A stretch of DNA of 64,000 nucleotides. Origin: Ascaphus truei (lineage: Eukaryota; Chordata; Amphibia; Anura; Ascaphidae). The position numbers and the translations under genes were made by a program. Each line of letters begins with the position of its first letter. Positions within the stretch are counted from its first letter, which is position 1. The DNA is taken from NCBI GenBank assembly GCA_036426205.1, contig WSYH01001244.1, positions 1 to 64,000 of the forward strand, written 5' to 3'. Of the stretch, positions 49,301 through 60,367 are shown in pieces. The notes under the pieces were generated by a model. That model was not told the DNA's origin and did no database searches. It was given only the letters and a program-made list of their open reading frames with translations.

Positions 49301-49344
49301 CTGCACCACCCAGACAAGTATATATAGCAACAGGCAAGAATATA

Positions 49345-49352
49345 TTATATAT

Positions 49353-49384
<32 letters not shown>

Positions 49385-49386
49385 TA
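49345..49386. repeat. (TA)n microsatellite
   Basis: TA run adjoining the next hairpin. Confidence 0.9.
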
Positions 49387-49387
49387 T

Positions 49388-49550
49388 AAACAACATTACC
49401 ATTCTCTCGTCCAGTAAAGAAAGACTGCACTCGGTTCAGTAATAATGAAAATCTGTATTGGGCATCTGAATAGAAATGATAAATCACCCAATCCGACGTT
49501 TCGGTCCTGGAATAGGACCTTTCTCAAGGGGGAGAATGGTAATGTTGTTT
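49388..49550 (-). ncRNA. Compact inverted-repeat unit with hammerhead-like motif
   Basis: Perfect 19-bp inverted ends (AAACAACATTACCATTCTC at 49388-49406 and its complement at 49532-49550) bound a 163-bp unit. Its minus strand (49492-49528) carries CTTGAGAA, the stem AGGTCC...GGACC, then GAAACGTCGG. Confidence 0.5.
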
Positions 49551-49614
49551 TTCTATTATTTGAGACTAGCACCTGTCTATATGAACCAGTACATTGAGTG
49601 CAAGCTGTGATGTT

Positions 49615-49620
<6 letters not shown>

Positions 49621-49670
<50 letters not shown>

Positions 49671-49688
49671 TGTATATATATATATATA
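49621..49688. repeat. (TA)n microsatellite
   Basis: TA run at the end of LTR-like copy C. Confidence 0.95.
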
Positions 49689-49691
49689 AAC

Positions 49692-50056
49692 TGGAATGTC
49701 TTTATTCATCAACAGCAGAATACAGCAAACAACTGGATGATTCCTGGATCAACCCAGGAGGCTTGAGGCCCCAAGGGTCTATCCTGATCTCTTCCCCTAT
49801 TCCCTGGTGGAATAGGGTGTAGTGGTCCCTCTTCCCTAAGGGGCGGGAAGGAAGGTGGTCAGAGCCCTGACTCCACGCTCCCAAGGACTAGACTAGACTC
49901 CTCTATGTTTGGCTGTGCAGCCCTTTTTGTATCCAGAGGGAAGGTCGAAGGTCTGAGCCCCTAGGGCAGAACACAGGCAGGGGAAAACCCGGGTTAACTT
50001 TAACACTGCCTGCGCTTGTACCAGAGCTTGTACCAGTAGCCAAAGAGGATACATGG

Positions 50057-50062
<6 letters not shown>
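49692..50062 (-). repeat. LTR-like dispersed repeat, copy C
   Basis: On the minus strand it begins TATAGCCATGTATCCTCTTT and ends near AATAAAGACATTCCAG, matching copies A and B. TA microsatellites bound it on both sides. Confidence 0.65.

Positions 50063-50112
<50 letters not shown>
50063..50112. repeat. (TA)n microsatellite
   Basis: TA run. Confidence 0.95.
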
Positions 50113-50114
<2 letters not shown>

Positions 50115-51380
50115 TCACACATACGTTAGAGTAATCTGAGATTAAGATTCATCTAAATTCCATCTTGTAAGCAGATTCATCTAAGCTACACCGACTGGTA
50201 CAGAGACTATTTCATTGCCACTTAAGATTTGTATCCATTTTACAGTATTCGCAAGGACTAAGGATTGGCTAATTAATCCTGCATTGGGGGGAACGAAAAT
50301 ATTACTTTTGTCTTAGAAACAGGGGTTGCCGCTAGCGCCCATAGCAAAAGACTGTTTCATGGCTCTTTTTGTACAGCAACCCCACGTGTGGTAATTCCTG
50401 CATAGAGGCGTAATTTCTGTGGATTTCGTGCTGTGGACAGATTATTTAATTTGACCCCATTTCAGTAAGTGTTATTCGTGATAATTTTGTAATTCAAGCT
50501 GTGTGTCTTCTTTATGTGAATAAATACAATTAATTTTCTTTCATGCTTTATTCAAAGGATCCAGATGGTAAAGTGTTAATAAGCTTGTCTACAGTGACAG
50601 GCTATATATTAACTGATCATAGACATGCAAATGAGCATACAGAAATATTTCCATTTGCTATATGCTTTGCTGTGGAGGGTTTTTGTCACTTTTTTTTACC
50701 CACCATAACTTATCTCACAATTGGAAAATATGAATCTGATTTCCTCTTTGTAGTATGATTAATTGTATAGATGATAAAGTATACTTGTACACTAAATGGT
50801 ATACGCAGTGGTGGTCTTTTTGAAAGAACTTAATCTGTTCCTTTTTAAAAACGGAGATGTGCTGCTTATTTGTAAAGCCGGATTCCTCTTCGTTTGTCTG
50901 TGTGTGTGTGTGGGCAGTTTTTACACTGGGCTGTTTGTAATTTCTCGTGGATAGTCTCTCTTGTGTGAAGATGTTTTTTGTAATAAAAATATGTTGACTT
51001 AGAAGTGATGGTGCCGGTAATGCTATTACAATTCTACTTACGGAGAAGTTCTACGTTTTGTGCTGTTATCACTCACCACCCAGCTGGGCTTGAGATCTGT
51101 TCACTGCACCTGTATGGAAGTCTTACCGCTCTCCGTGTCTGTTTGGTTACCTCTTCCGGCACACAATGTTTCACAGAATCTCCAACTCTCACCAAGATCT
51201 CCTATCCTCCAGCATATAGCCCACACTGCATCCACGACAAACTCTGCCTGTAGCTGTCCTCCATGTCCGAATCCAACACAACTCCGCCACACAAACTCAT
51301 TGCGCGTCTCCTCCACCGCTTCAACTTTGGCACCAAAATCAGATGAGAGGCAGGAGGTGTGTGTAGGTGTACACACTACG
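50113..51380. other. Unassigned DNA with a short dispersed-repeat match
   Basis: 50620-50720 resembles 21640-21760 (ATGCAAATGAGCA, CACTTTTTTTTACCCACCAT). Otherwise nothing is recognised. Confidence 0.35.
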
Positions 51381-51408
51381 GGTGCTTGCAAATCTTAGGG
51401 GTCCCACC

Positions 51409-51480
51409 CTACGCGTTTCACCAAATTCAGGCTTCCTCAGGGGTCAATTGTTGCTGTTGTTGGCACCCTTGTATAGTGCT
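51409..51480 (-). ncRNA. Hammerhead-like motif with canonical boxes
   Basis: On the minus strand CTGAGGA (51440-51434), the stem GCC...GGT, then GAAACGCGTAG (51419-51409). A TATAC sequence is about 30 nt upstream (51471-51475). Both boxes match the hammerhead consensus. Confidence 0.55.
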
Positions 51481-51551
51481 GGCATAAGAAGATTTTCATT
51501 GGTTGGCCATAGACATTATTTGCGACTTAATTACCAGTATGTACACACGTA

Positions 51552-51830
51552 GTATCAGTCATTTTTAGCATAGGGATTAAATATGTGTGTAAGAAATATA
51601 TTCGTATATTATCAATCTGCTAAGACACTTGTTTTCTTTACTTATACAAGCAAATACAAAAATTGACAGTAGGTTTGCATTAATTGATTGTCCATGACTA
51701 AGTTAGTAATATGTATGACATATAAAGTAACCGTCATTTTTAGCATAAAGAAATTAAATATATGTGTGTAAACAACATATTCTTGTATTATCAGCTTGCT
51801 AAGACAATTATTTCTGTTTCTAATACAGAT
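51552..51830 (+). repeat. Tandem duplication, spacing about 184 bp
   Basis: GTCATTTTTAGCATA, TATGTGTGTAA and CTAAGACA recur in order near 51558 and 51732. Confidence 0.65.
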
Positions 51831-51868
51831 AAAAGCAGCATAGAGGTAATAGGTGATGGGTTAAACAC

Positions 51869-52015
51869 AGTGGTCGACAAATCACCAAAAAATCTACTCG
51901 CCACACAAAAAAATCTACTCGCCACCTAGTACCAAACGTGTGCTGCTTGGGCCAATAGGAGCTCGCCACGATGTTAAATCCACTCGCCCGGGGGGGACGA
52001 AGGTATAGGTTTATC
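51869..52015. mobile_element. hAT-like MITE, same family as 61596-61760
   Basis: CAGTGGTCGACAAATCACC at the left and TTATCGAACACTG at the right are inverted ends. AAAAAATCTACTCGCCAC occurs twice inside. No matching target duplication is seen. Confidence 0.65.
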
Positions 52016-52024
52016 GAACACTGT

Positions 52025-52029
52025 ATATT

Positions 52030-52103
<74 letters not shown>

Positions 52104-52105
52104 CA
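52025..52105. repeat. (TA)n and (AG)n microsatellites
   Basis: A TA run is followed directly by an AG run. Confidence 0.95.
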
Positions 52106-52185
52106 CATACACACAGTTGTGTGAAAAAGAAAGTACACACTCTTTGAATTCTATGGTTTTACATATCAGGACATAATAACAATCA

Positions 52186-52390
52186 ATTCTTGGAGTCAGT
52201 AAGGAATTTATTTTTCCCCTTATGAGACATCATTGGATGATATGACTCTGGGGGGTTTTGTTTGCCTTCCTCTAGATCAATAAGTAAGTATAGATAAAGG
52301 ATAAAATTATCTGTTGTCTAAATTTAGCATAGGTTGATCTTGATGGACGTATGTCTTTTTTCAACCTCATCTACTATGTAACTATGTAAC
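52186..52390. repeat. SINE-like repeat inserted in the left Tc1 copy
   Basis: The right Tc1 copy reads straight through this point (54448-54456 region), so it serves as the empty site. The 205-bp insert matches 33823-34080 inverted and ends in CTATGTAACTATGTAAC. No clear target duplication is seen. Confidence 0.85.
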
Positions 52391-52601
52391 ATCTGTTCCT
52401 TAGAAGGTCTTAAAATTAGGTAAATACACCCTCAGATGAACAACAACACATGACATATTATACCGTGTCATGATTTATTTAACAAAAATAAAGGCAAAAT
52501 GGAGAAGACATGTGTGAAAAACTAAGTATACCTTATGATTCAATAGCTTGTAGAACCACTATTGGCAGGAATAACTTGATGTAATCGTTTTCTGTATGAC
52601 T

Positions 52602-53560
52602 TTATGAGTCTCTCACATCGTTGTGGAGGAATTTTGGCCCACTCTTCTTTACATGTTGCTTCAGTTCATTGAGGTTTGTGGGCATTTGTTTATGCACAGC
52701 TCTCTTAAGGTCCCGCCACAGGATTTCAATCGGGTTGAGGTCTGGACTTTGACTGGGCCATTGCAACACCTTGATTCTTCTCTTTTTCAGCCATTGTGTT
52801 GTAGATTTGCTAGTGTGCTTGGGATCATTGTCCTGCTGCATGACCCAATTTCGGCCAAGCTTTAGCTGTAGGACAGATGGCCTCACATTTGTCTCTAAAA
52901 TACTTTGGTATACAGAGGAGTTCATGGTCTACTCAATAACTGCAATGTTCCCAGGTCCTGTTGCTGCAAAACAAGCCCAAATCATCACCCCTCCACCACT
53001 ATGCTTGACAGTTGGCATGAGGTGTTTGTGCTGATATGCTGTGTATGGTTTTCGCCAAACGTGGCGCTGTGCATTATGGCCAAACATCTCCACTTTGGTC
53101 TCGTCTGTCCAAAGGACATTGTTCCATAAGTCTTGTGGTTTGTTCATATGCAACTTTGCAAACCTAAGCCGTGCTGCCATGTTCTTTTTAGAGAGAAGAG
53201 GCTTTCTCCTGGTAATCCTTCCAAACAAACCATACTTGTTCAGTCTTTTTCTAATTGTACTGTCATGAACTTTAACATTAACATCCTAACTGAGGCTGGT
53301 AGAGTCTGAGATGTAACTCTTGGGGTTTTTGCAATTTCTCTGAGCATTGCACGGTCTGACCTTGGGGTGAATTTGCTGGGACGTCCACTCCTGGGAAGAT
53401 TGGCAACTGTCTTGAATGTTTTCCACTTTTTAATAATCTTTCTCACTGTAGAATGATGGACTTTAAATTGTTTGGAAATATCCTTATAACCCTTCCCAGA
53501 TTGATGGGCAGCAACAATTGCTTCTCTAAGATCATTGCTGATGTCTTTCCTTCTTGGCAT
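52602..53560 (-). pseudogene. Tc1 transposase, left copy
   Basis: A cut-and-paste transposase of the DD34E class. It starts MPRRKDISNDLREAIVAAHQ (helix-turn-helix domain), then FKVHHSTVRKIIKKWKTF and NLPRSGRPSKF. A frameshift near 53280 precedes the catalytic part. That part has the first Asp in VLWTDETKVEMFGHN, the second in [12 protein letters not shown] and the Glu in [21 protein letters not shown] just before MNSSVYQ (about 52929) interrupts it, and the right copy has the same stop at the same place. The length is close to a complete Tc1 transposase, but it is not functional. Confidence 0.9.
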
Positions 53561-53593
53561 TGTGTTAACACACACCTGAATGCTCCAGACCAG

Positions 53594-54297
53594 CAAACTG
53601 TTTGGTTTGTTTGGAAGGGTTGCCAGGAGAAAGCCTCATCTCTCTAAAAAGAACATGGCAGCACGGCTTAGGTTTGCAAAATTGCATATGAACAAACCAC
53701 AAGACTTATGGAACAATGTCCTTTGGACAGACGAGACCAAAGTGGAGATGTTTGGTCATAATGCACAGCGTCAAGTTTGGCGAAAACACTACACAGCATA
53801 TCAGCACAAACACCTCATGCCAACTGTCAAGCATAGTGGTGGAGAGGTGATGATTTAGGCTTGTTTTGCAGCAACAGGACCTGGGACTGATTGCAGTCAT
53901 TGAGTAGACCATGAACTCCTCTGTATACCAAAGTATTTTAGAGACAAATGTGAGGCCATCTGTCCTACAGCTAATGCTTGGCCGAAATTGGGTCATGCAA
54001 CAGGACAATGATCCCAAGCACACCAGCAAATCTACAACAAAATGGCTGAAAAAGAAAAGAATCAAGGTGTTGCAATGGCCCAGTCAAAGTCCAGACCTTA
54101 ACCCGATTGAAATGCTGTGGCTGGACCTTAAGAGAGCTGTGCATAAACAAATGCCTACAAACCTCAATGAACTGAAGCAACGTTGTAAAGAAGAGTGGGC
54201 CAAAATTCCTCCACAACCATGTGAGAGACTGATAAAGTCATACAGAAAACGATTACTTCAAGTTATTGCTGCTAAAGGTGGTTCTACAAGCTATTGA
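53594..54297 (+). pseudogene. Tc1 transposase, right copy, N-terminally truncated
   Basis: It begins at FGRVARRKPHLSKKNM and runs through [27 protein letters not shown] and [17 protein letters not shown] to ASSY-like KGGSTSY at the end. A TAG replaces the Trp codon at about 53856-53858, a frameshift follows, and the shared TAG lies just before MNSSVYQ (53911). The DNA-binding region is missing. Confidence 0.9.
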
Positions 54298-54503
54298 ATC
54301 ATAAGGTGTACTTAGTTTTTCACACATGGCTTCTCCATTTTGGCTGTATTTTTGTTAAATAAATCATGACACGGTGTAATATGTCATGCGCTGTTGTTCA
54401 TCTGAGGTTGTATTTACCTAATTCTAAGGAACAGATGATTGTTATTATGTCCTGATATGTAAAACCATGGAATTCAAAGAAAGTGTACTTTCTTTTTCAC
54501 ATG

Positions 54504-54510
54504 TGTGTAT

Positions 54511-54541
<31 letters not shown>

Positions 54542-55199
54542 GCCCATGTACCCCCACCCAATCGCATATCGGGTGCCCTAGGATGTCTCAAGGTCTGGCT
54601 ACGTGTCTCTGTGTGGTGCACAGGTCTCCCGTGATGACATGGGGGGGACAACAGGACAGGTTTCTGGGGTGGATGCCTGAGTTCTCCTTCTAATTGTGCA
54701 GCGCCTCCATCTGTAGTAAGCCCCAGGGAAATGGGGTAAATCCCTACCACAGAATACCCTGCCAGGGATTAGAGATTCCAGTCTCCACACACTGTCTCTT
54801 TAACAGAAGACTCTTTATTCAAGTCTTCAGCAGCAGCAGCTTTACAGCAGGTACGGGCAGTCACTCACAGCAGGCTGTCGCCCTTCTGGATGTCCCTGCC
54901 TCCACTCTGCTATTTATGATTTCAGCAGGAACCGCCCTTGTGTCTCTTGATTGGACACAGGGTCAGGTAACCTAGCTTCACCATTTCAGGGCAAGTGCTT
55001 GACGTAGGGAAAACCCATGATAACTCTTGGCAAACCTGCCCTTAACAGGAATTACTGCACAGGGGGAGGATAGAAATATAGCCCATAATCTTACCAGAGC
55101 TACATATATTAAAATACACAAGAGCTACCACATGCACAACAGTAATAAACTGTTACCCAAAAGAAGCTGGCATATATTTCCAAAAAATATCCCGGAAGC
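54504..55199. repeat. LTR-like dispersed repeat
   Basis: Blocks at 54650-54760 are shared with 49140-49300. GACTCTTTATTCAAG at about 54808 would be a minus-strand polyadenylation region. No coding sequence is recognised. Confidence 0.4.
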
Positions 55200-55730
55200 C
55201 AGCGGTGCTCCAGGTAAGAGAATCATGAGGAAGCAACAAAAAAAGAATCCCTTTCGGCGCACACAGGTATAACAGAATATGTATGACAAAGTTTATTGAT
55301 GTTGATAAAACAGGGGAGAAAATATAAAAAGTTGTGGGGGACTCCTCAATGCTTCCTCAGGGAACAATAGCTAAAGTGCATGGATAATCACAAATATGAC
55401 TGGGATACACACAGGTGAGTGGGCCCACAATACACTGTGTGAAGGAGCACAAATATAAAGTGCAAATGTACTAATGGATATAATATAACACGCTAAAGGT
55501 ATATAATGCAGGAACAGTCCAAATAGCAAATCAGAATGAAGCTAAATTGCTACAAGATATAGGCTGTCCATTGAAAAAGCATGTTAATGTCCATGAAAAA
55601 AATCCCAGATACATCACCATGTAGAGATGAATGGTGACGTGCACTTGGTCCTGATTGCGGAGGAGAGAACCCGTCACCACACTCCCACTCCAACACGTTT
55701 CGACAGAAGGTCTTCAACTGGGAGTGGTGG
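55200..55730 (-). repeat. PLE-type terminal repeat remnant
   Basis: Non-coding repeat. On the minus strand at 55691-55722 it carries GTTGAAGAC, a short stem GAC-CTTCT-GTC, then GAAACGTGTTGG, a diverged form of the hammerhead-like motif. Confidence 0.45.
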
Positions 55731-56712
55731 CAAACTAGAGCAGACCGAATCTATTGATACCAGGGTTTGCTGGTTGATTTCTTCACGCCAAAATCGCATT
55801 AAATTAAAAGCAGCTGTTCCGTTACAGCATGACAGGATCCTTATTGAATTCTCCAAATAAGGTGATCGCAAGGTTACACCTTCTGGAGTTGCGTAGTGCG
55901 TAGTTTCCATGGTAGCCAGACGCCTCACAGTTTCAGCCAATCAATATAATACACTGCGTCACCGAAGCCCGCGATTGGCCAGGCATGCCGCTGGAGTCAC
56001 GTATAATATATTCACTGCAGTCAGACGAGACCCTCATGCGTCATTACCATAGAAGCTTTGTTTTAACTGTTAATGGGATGGTATGCAGTCACCACTTCAT
56101 GCTGTGATCATCACTGGTGCTAATATTGGCATAAAGCATTTGCTGGATGGCTGCAGTGATCTAAATGCTTGTGTCTGATATCAATCTTGAAGGGTCCTAA
56201 TGGTGCAACACATATACAGTTAGATCCGGAAATAATTTAGGGGTAATCTTGTGGAGTAGTCTGCAGTCATCCCAGTGTCAGATCCACTGACGTCACACCA
56301 CAGCAGAGGATTCGTATTGCTAAAATTCTTTTAAACTTGGCATTTGTCCCTGTGTCCTAATCACTGTCTCTTGTTCAGCCTTACGCTTATTCAATTTACT
56401 GTGCAAAACATTTTTTTTTTTGCCATGCTTTAAGTGATTAGTTAGGTGCTATTGAGCACAGGATCTTGCAGTATTATCAGTCTGTACATATATGCCTAGT
56501 CACTTGTGAGGTTTTACTGTTGCTCTCACAGATTTGTGCACTATTGTTAATCTGTTTAGACAGTCTATATGCCTAGCTATTTTTTTTAGCACTATTGATG
56601 TTCATGTACCTATAGGATAGACTTATTGCTAATAAACCAAAATGGTTGGTCTGTCTATCAGTTCATTATTCCTCCTTATTCATTTGGTGAGATGTAGTAG
56701 GTTGAAGGTGTG
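55731..56712. other. Unassigned sequence
   Basis: No recognised coding sequence or element. Confidence 0.3.
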
Positions 56713-56929
56713 TAAACTAGGGAAGTATACATAGACAGAGGATGAGACACGCACTCAATATCAATGGTAATAGAGGTCGGGTACTTAGCTGCCGGTGCGC
56801 TGGTCCTGGGGAGCTCCTGTAGTCCCAAGTGTTCCAGTACAAAGAAGAAGAAGCAGGCACAATGGCATATTAAACCTCCTTTTGAGTAAGACCGTGTGCC
56901 TGCTTCTTCTTCTTTAAACTAGGGAAGTA
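56713..56929 (+). mobile_element. Small insertion flanked by a 15-bp direct repeat
   Basis: TAAACTAGGGAAGTA occurs at 56713-56727 and 56915-56929. The enclosed 187 bp ends in a hairpin with perfect 20-bp arms (56841-56860 and 56896-56915). The long direct repeat suggests retrotransposition. Confidence 0.6.
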
Positions 56930-57270
56930 CCATAGGCTGTATTCAGTGGGAACGGGCATGATTAAGGGGCATTTGGCTCCAAAATGTTGCCCCCCTACAT
57001 TTTTAATCGCCTTAAACTTTGTGTATTGTACGTTGTTCAACTTCCTTTTGTTGTTTTTGTTTTGTGTTTCATCCCCCTTGTTCCCCTTCCTCCCCTCCTC
57101 TCCCTCTGTACTGTTTTCCTCCACAAGATGTACTCTCCAGACCCTATGCCAGGGCTGATTTTGTAGCTGCTATTACATTCAATACATTGATCCTCTTGTT
57201 CACAGATTTTGTCTTTATTCCTTTATTGTGTGCTGGGGACCCCTGTATATATTACTAATGTACAGAGAAT
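56930..57270 (+). other. Unassigned, upstream of the PLE tail
   Basis: No convincing frame. It could be decayed PLE coding DNA. Confidence 0.25.
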
Positions 57271-57750
57271 GTGACCCAATGGCTAAAATCATCTAAAGGA
57301 TCCCACAAATGTGGGAACTGTAAAGCCTGTGAATATAGTTCCAAAATAAAAGCTCATTTTTATTCACATACAACAAAAGAAAAATTCGATATGACTGATT
57401 TTATCAATTGTAATATGGATCACAATATTTATTTATTAGAAAGTCCCTTTGGGCTACAGTACATTGGACGGACTTCACGTCCTTTAAAAGTTACGTATAT
57501 TAGAACATGTAGGGAATATAAAAAGAAAAATGCGAAATCATAGTGTACCGAAACATTTTTAATCATTTCATGGTAGTAACCCTAAGGGCGTGACCTTTAG
57601 AGGAATTGAAAGGGTTATTCCACACTGGAGAGGAGGGAATAAAATTACACGATTATCTCAAAGGGAAACTTTCTGGATCTACAGGATGAAAACAAAGAGC
57701 CCTAAATGCCTAAATGTGGATCTGGATATAGTAGCCTTCCTTCAATTTAA
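57271..57750 (+). pseudogene. Penelope-like element GIY-YIG endonuclease (C-terminal part)
   Basis: The Cys motif GSHKCGNCKACEYSSKIKAH leads into the GIY-YIG domain: NIYLLESPFGLQYIGRTSRP with Tyr-Ile-Gly at the end, then LKVTYIRTC. After a frameshift at about 57543 the C-terminus continues as GVTFRGIERVIPHWRGGNK, then SQRETFWIYRMKTKSPKCLN. This nuclease would cut target DNA for PLE insertion. The reverse transcriptase part is absent. A non-coding tail and a canonical hammerhead-like motif follow at 58436. Confidence 0.85.
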
Positions 57751-58395
57751 AAAAATTATATTTTTTTATATACATTTTTTATATATTTATAATATAAACC
57801 CTTTCATACACTTTTTGCCTACTTTTATATATTTTTATATTTATATTTCTACATTGCCTGCTTTTTAAACTTTTCAACCTTTTGAAGTTGACATATTTTT
57901 CATATAATATATGTATATGAATTTTTATTTTCATGTTTTTAACATTAGTTTATATTAACACATTTTTGGAATGTTTTATTAATTATGTACTCCTCTCCCT
58001 CTTTTTATCCACAAAGATCACCATCCTCCAAGATACCACTGTATTTATAGTTTTCAGATTGTTAGCTTTTAGATCAGTTGAGGCTGGAATCACAGTAGAA
58101 GTGGTGAAAGTTTTTATGGAAACTGTATAACTGTGTATGTTCTCTTGCTATGTATTTAGATAGCCTGTCAGAAATAGATTACATTTTCTTACTATCAACT
58201 TCATGTTTATTAATCTCCCTTGACCACTGTCTGTTTGGGATATGTGAGATGTACTCACATATCATAATATGACCTTCACTATTGTGCCATTATATTTCGT
58301 AATTTTAGACTGATTTTGCTCCCGTTTTTTGAGGGATATTCCGTCCAATCAGATGCTGAGTTAGTTACTATCCACCAATGAGATGCGAGTTTAGG

Positions 58396-58467
58396 ATATT
58401 TAATGGAGAGAAGTCAGTAACCAATTACTTGGCTCCTGATGAAGCGGATTACGTGAAACGCGTAGTC
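58396..58467 (+). ncRNA. PLE terminal-repeat promoter and hammerhead-like motif
   Basis: ATATTTAA at 58396-58403 lies about 33-39 nt before CTGATGA (58436-58442). Then come A, stem GCG-GATTA-CGT, GAAA (58455-58458) and CGCGTAGTC. Both boxes are canonical. It lies about 0.7 kb after the PLE coding end at about 57750, on the same strand. Confidence 0.65.
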
Positions 58468-58771
58468 AACGCGAGGAGCTTGAAGACACACTCCCTTTCT
58501 CATCAGCTGTTCTGGGAATCCTCCTGCATTCACTCGAGACGAGCGCCACGGACCGGAAGTGACATGACGGGAGAGAGTTCCAAGCAGAGGAGGGGGTGAG
58601 AGCCCAACAAGCTGCACTCGCTTTTATTGCATATGAATGGTCCAGGAAGGGAAAGAAATGCGGAGCACAACCGCGCAGGTAAGGGGTTAATCCAGGACTA
58701 CAGCAGGTCTGTTGAAAATTTCTTTAATGGACATGCGACAACATGGTGCAGACAGGAAAAAATAAGTTCCT

Positions 58772-58807
58772 CTCACGCGTTTCACGCCTGGGATGGCGCT
58801 TTGTCAG
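58772..58807 (-). ncRNA. Hammerhead-like motif of the minus-strand PLE
   Basis: CTGACAA, the stem GCGCC-ATCCCA-GGCGT, then GAAACGCGTGAG. One base of the first box is changed. It lies downstream (leftwards) of the minus-strand PLE coding end at about 60368. Confidence 0.5.
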
Positions 58808-59735
58808 AGAGTATACAGCATATGCATAATGTTCCCCTCTTATGGTTTGTTTCCTCCCAACCGGAAGTGACGTATCGGAGCATTCTCGTATAGTGATTGG
58901 CTAATACATAATGAGCATAGGCATGAGAGTAGCGTCATTAGTATGTTACGGATGGGAGAAATGGACAATTTAAGCTGTCACCATAAGGAAAGACATAAGC
59001 AAAACACAATAAACCGCAAACCTAAATCTAAGTGAGTGCGGAGACAGACAATGTGAAAACAAATAATTAAAAACAGTGAACTGTAGTATCGGAGTAATTG
59101 AGAACAAAAGATGCAAATCATTATTAAATAACAAAATAATGAAATATAATAAAAATAAATATATAAAGCAACAGATCTATATGTAAGCATATAATTGTGG
59201 TATTGAAGAAAAAATATATATAAAAGCATGATATGACAATAATAACAATACTTATTCATAGCAGCATGCAACAATTTGATCATTAGTTATGAATGTCTAA
59301 GATATAGTGTATATAAGCTAAAAAAGCAGTCTTAATGAACAAATATATTAATTAATGCTTTGGTAATCAATATATATAATAACCACAATGTGCTATAGAA
59401 TTAATAATAGACTAAAAATATAACAGTCCAAAGTGTAATCATTATAGCAATGTGAAATGTCATCAAACAGTCTTTGGTGACAAAAAAAAGCAAAAAGGCA
59501 ATGGGATTGAGAAAAAGGTGATTAATACAGCTTTTTTTTTATTTTATTTTTTTGTGGTGGTACCGTGTCCGCCGGAGGGGGAAAGCTGAGAACTCTCCCA
59601 GCGTTCCCAGATCCGGTGGGGCAGCGGCAACAGCACACAGTACTAACCCGGCATCTGGAAGCTCTTCTCCCTGTCTCTGCTTCCTGCTTCTGCTTCCGTC
59701 TTGCGAGAGCAAGCTCCCTTAAAGAGACAGTGTGT

Positions 59736-59739
<4 letters not shown>
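58808..59739. other. Non-coding, probably PLE tail, AT-rich
   Basis: It contains CCAAT-type AGTGATTGGCTAA at about 58890. No coding sequence is recognised. Confidence 0.35.
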
Positions 59740-59785
<46 letters not shown>

Positions 59786-60215
59786 TTGACTGTGTGAGAC
59801 TGTGTGCAGTGTGCTGTGAGTGTGTGCAGTGTGCTGTGAGTGTGTGCAGTGTGCTGTGAGTATGTGCAGTGTGCTGTGAGTATGTGCAGTGTGCTGTGAA
59901 TGTATGCAGTGTGCTGTGAGTGTGTGCTATGAGTGTATGCAGTGTGCTGTGTGTGTGTGTGTGTGCAGTGAGTGTGTGCAGTGTGCTGTGAATGTATGCA
60001 GTGTGCTGTGAGTGTGTGCTATGAGTGTATGCAGTGTGCTGTGTGTGTGTGTGTGCAGTGAGTGTGTGCAGTGTGCTGTGAGTGTATGCAGTGTGCTGGG
60101 AGTGTATGCAGTGTGCTGTGAGTGTGTGCTGAGTGTGTGCATTGTGCTGTGTGTGCAGTGTGCTGTGAGTGTATGCAGTGTGCTGTGAATGTATGCAGTG
60201 TGCAGTGAGTGTGTG
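59740..60215 (+). repeat. GT run and TGTGCAGTGTGCTGTGAG minisatellite
   Basis: About 20-bp units (GTGTGCAGTGTGCTGTGAGT) are repeated some 20 times after a pure GT run. The same type of satellite, on the other strand, sits beside the related end at 18494. Confidence 0.9.
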
Positions 60216-60337
60216 CGCAAAAAAAAAAAAACTTTAAAAAAAAAAACTTTAAAAAAAAAATTCGGGGTCCACGCTCAAATCGCGTTATAAGCGGATCCGC
60301 GTTATAGCAGATCGCGCTATAACGGGGTTGAGCTGTA
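60216..60337 (-). mobile_element. End of the CCCCGTTATAG terminal-repeat element
   Basis: The minus strand starts TACAGCTCAACCCCGTTATA at 60337 and continues through GACCCCGAATT, as at 18394-18475. It interrupts the tail of the minus-strand PLE. Confidence 0.7.
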
Positions 60338-60367
60338 CTAACAAAGTCCAAACAGAGAGAAGAGATA

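Larger units (their letters stand above)
52113..54503. mobile_element. Palindromic pair of Tc1 transposons
   Basis: Left copy (minus strand) 52113-53590 and right copy (plus strand) 53594-54503 are joined head to head. Both outer ends carry the same terminal repeat (GTGAAAAAGAAAGTACAC). The second end type is absent. The right copy lacks the first part of the gene. Confidence 0.9.

Noticed and set aside
55335..55365. CCTGAGGAAGCATTGAGG on the minus strand
   Set aside because: The first box is good, but no stem and no GAAA follow.
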